DNA of 64,000 nucleotides, from positions 3,379,557 to 3,443,556 of the forward strand of contig NZ_GL877878.1 of the NCBI RefSeq assembly GCF_000194155.1. Direction: 5' to 3'. Positions within the stretch are counted from its first letter, which is position 1, and the number at the start of each line of letters is the position of its first letter. This DNA comes from Saccharopolyspora spinosa NRRL 18395 (GTDB lineage Bacteria; Actinomycetota; Actinomycetes; Mycobacteriales; Pseudonocardiaceae). The notes beneath the pieces are model-generated. The model was given only the letters and a program-made list of their open reading frames with translations. It was not told the origin of the DNA and searched no databases. Below, in pieces: positions 63,865 through 64,000 of this stretch. A program made the translations under genes and the position numbers.

Positions 63865-64000
63865 TCAACCAACGCGCAGGCCACGGGCGAACTCGGGTTC
63901 GGCGAGTTCGTGATCGCGGCGAACGTCGTGGCGCATCGGGCAGACCGGGATCGCGGCGACGTCGTCGCCCGCTTCGGCTGCTGCCTGCTCGGCGACCAAA
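63865..64000 (-). CDS. C-terminal end of an unidentified protein (partial)
   Basis: A minus-strand frame is open from the right window edge for 45 codons and ends LRVG with TGA. Ala-rich helix (VAEQAAAEAGDDVAAIPVC) then CPMRHDVRRDHELAEPEFAR. Codon usage is typical of a gene, but the plus strand is also open here. No family is recognised. Confidence 0.3.
   Translation of the reverse strand, partial: LVAEQAAAEAGDDVAAIPVCPMRHDVRRDHELAEPEFARGLRVG

Overview
The window is high-GC DNA (strong G/C third-position bias, frequent GTG/TTG starts and 4-bp ATGA/GTGA/TTGA overlaps) typical of a filamentous actinomycete. A UDP-galactopyranose mutase gene, several natural-product cassettes and many one- and two-component regulators point to the Pseudonocardiales or a near relative. 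I cannot name the species from sequence alone. The gene content reads as accessory chromosome: four biosynthetic or catabolic islands separated by decayed insertion sequences and regulators.

Left part (1-14.9 kb): the tail of an XRE/TPR-type regulator and small ORFs, then a class I lanthipeptide cluster on the minus strand. In transcription order this is a NarL-type response regulator and an unusual double histidine kinase, then lanA (56-aa precursor), an F420/flavin LLM-family oxidoreductase, a full-length LanB dehydratase, a LanC cyclase and a tandem ABC exporter broken by one base in a C7 run. A LysR regulator follows.

15-22.4 kb: a compact four-gene operon with ADH synthase, 3-dehydroquinate-synthase-II-type 3,4-AHBA synthase, FAD aromatic hydroxylase (two compensating frameshifts) and an arylamine N-acetyltransferase homologue. 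This is the same set of activities as the aminodihydroxybenzoate-amide part of platensimycin biosynthesis. Next to it is a dialkylglycine decarboxylase gene (dgdA) with a divergent LysR gene.

22.5-31.4 kb: PaiB-type protein and a divergent MocR-type regulator sharing CACGTG palindromes; an amidohydrolase / MHS transporter / V4R-like operon with a divergent GntR regulator; a small-ORF/alpha-beta hydrolase pair; and a 69-bp inverted-repeat element that is an internal-deletion derivative of a 554-bp element 15 kb away.

31.5-44.3 kb: an unfamiliar minus-strand biosynthetic operon (acyl-CoA dehydrogenase, SCO6745-like, SnoaL-like, KAS III-family, CapK-like adenylating enzyme, and a ThiF-nitroreductase fusion of Rv1355c/MoeY type). 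After it come IS debris, a phosphotransferase-like gene, an EamA exporter and an isolated trpBA pair.

45-52.5 kb: the 554-bp element, a LuxR/STAND regulator whose ATPase and HTH parts sit in two overlapping ORFs, glf, an ISL3-like remnant, a truncated marR and a divergent MFS exporter.

52.6-62 kb: a catabolic island with a GntR regulator (palindromic operator), aminotransferase, two-subunit TPP decarboxylase (ComD/ComE-like), PxpA/PxpB/PxpC 5-oxoprolinase, MHS transporter, DUF1445 protein and a divergent succinate-semialdehyde-type dehydrogenase. This could form a route from 5-oxoproline or D-glutamate to succinate. The right edge holds decayed fragments and a GyrI-like protein.

Several genes (ABC exporter, FAD hydroxylase, phosphotransferase) carry single-base indels in or near G/C runs. 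Sequencing error must be excluded before calling them pseudogenes.
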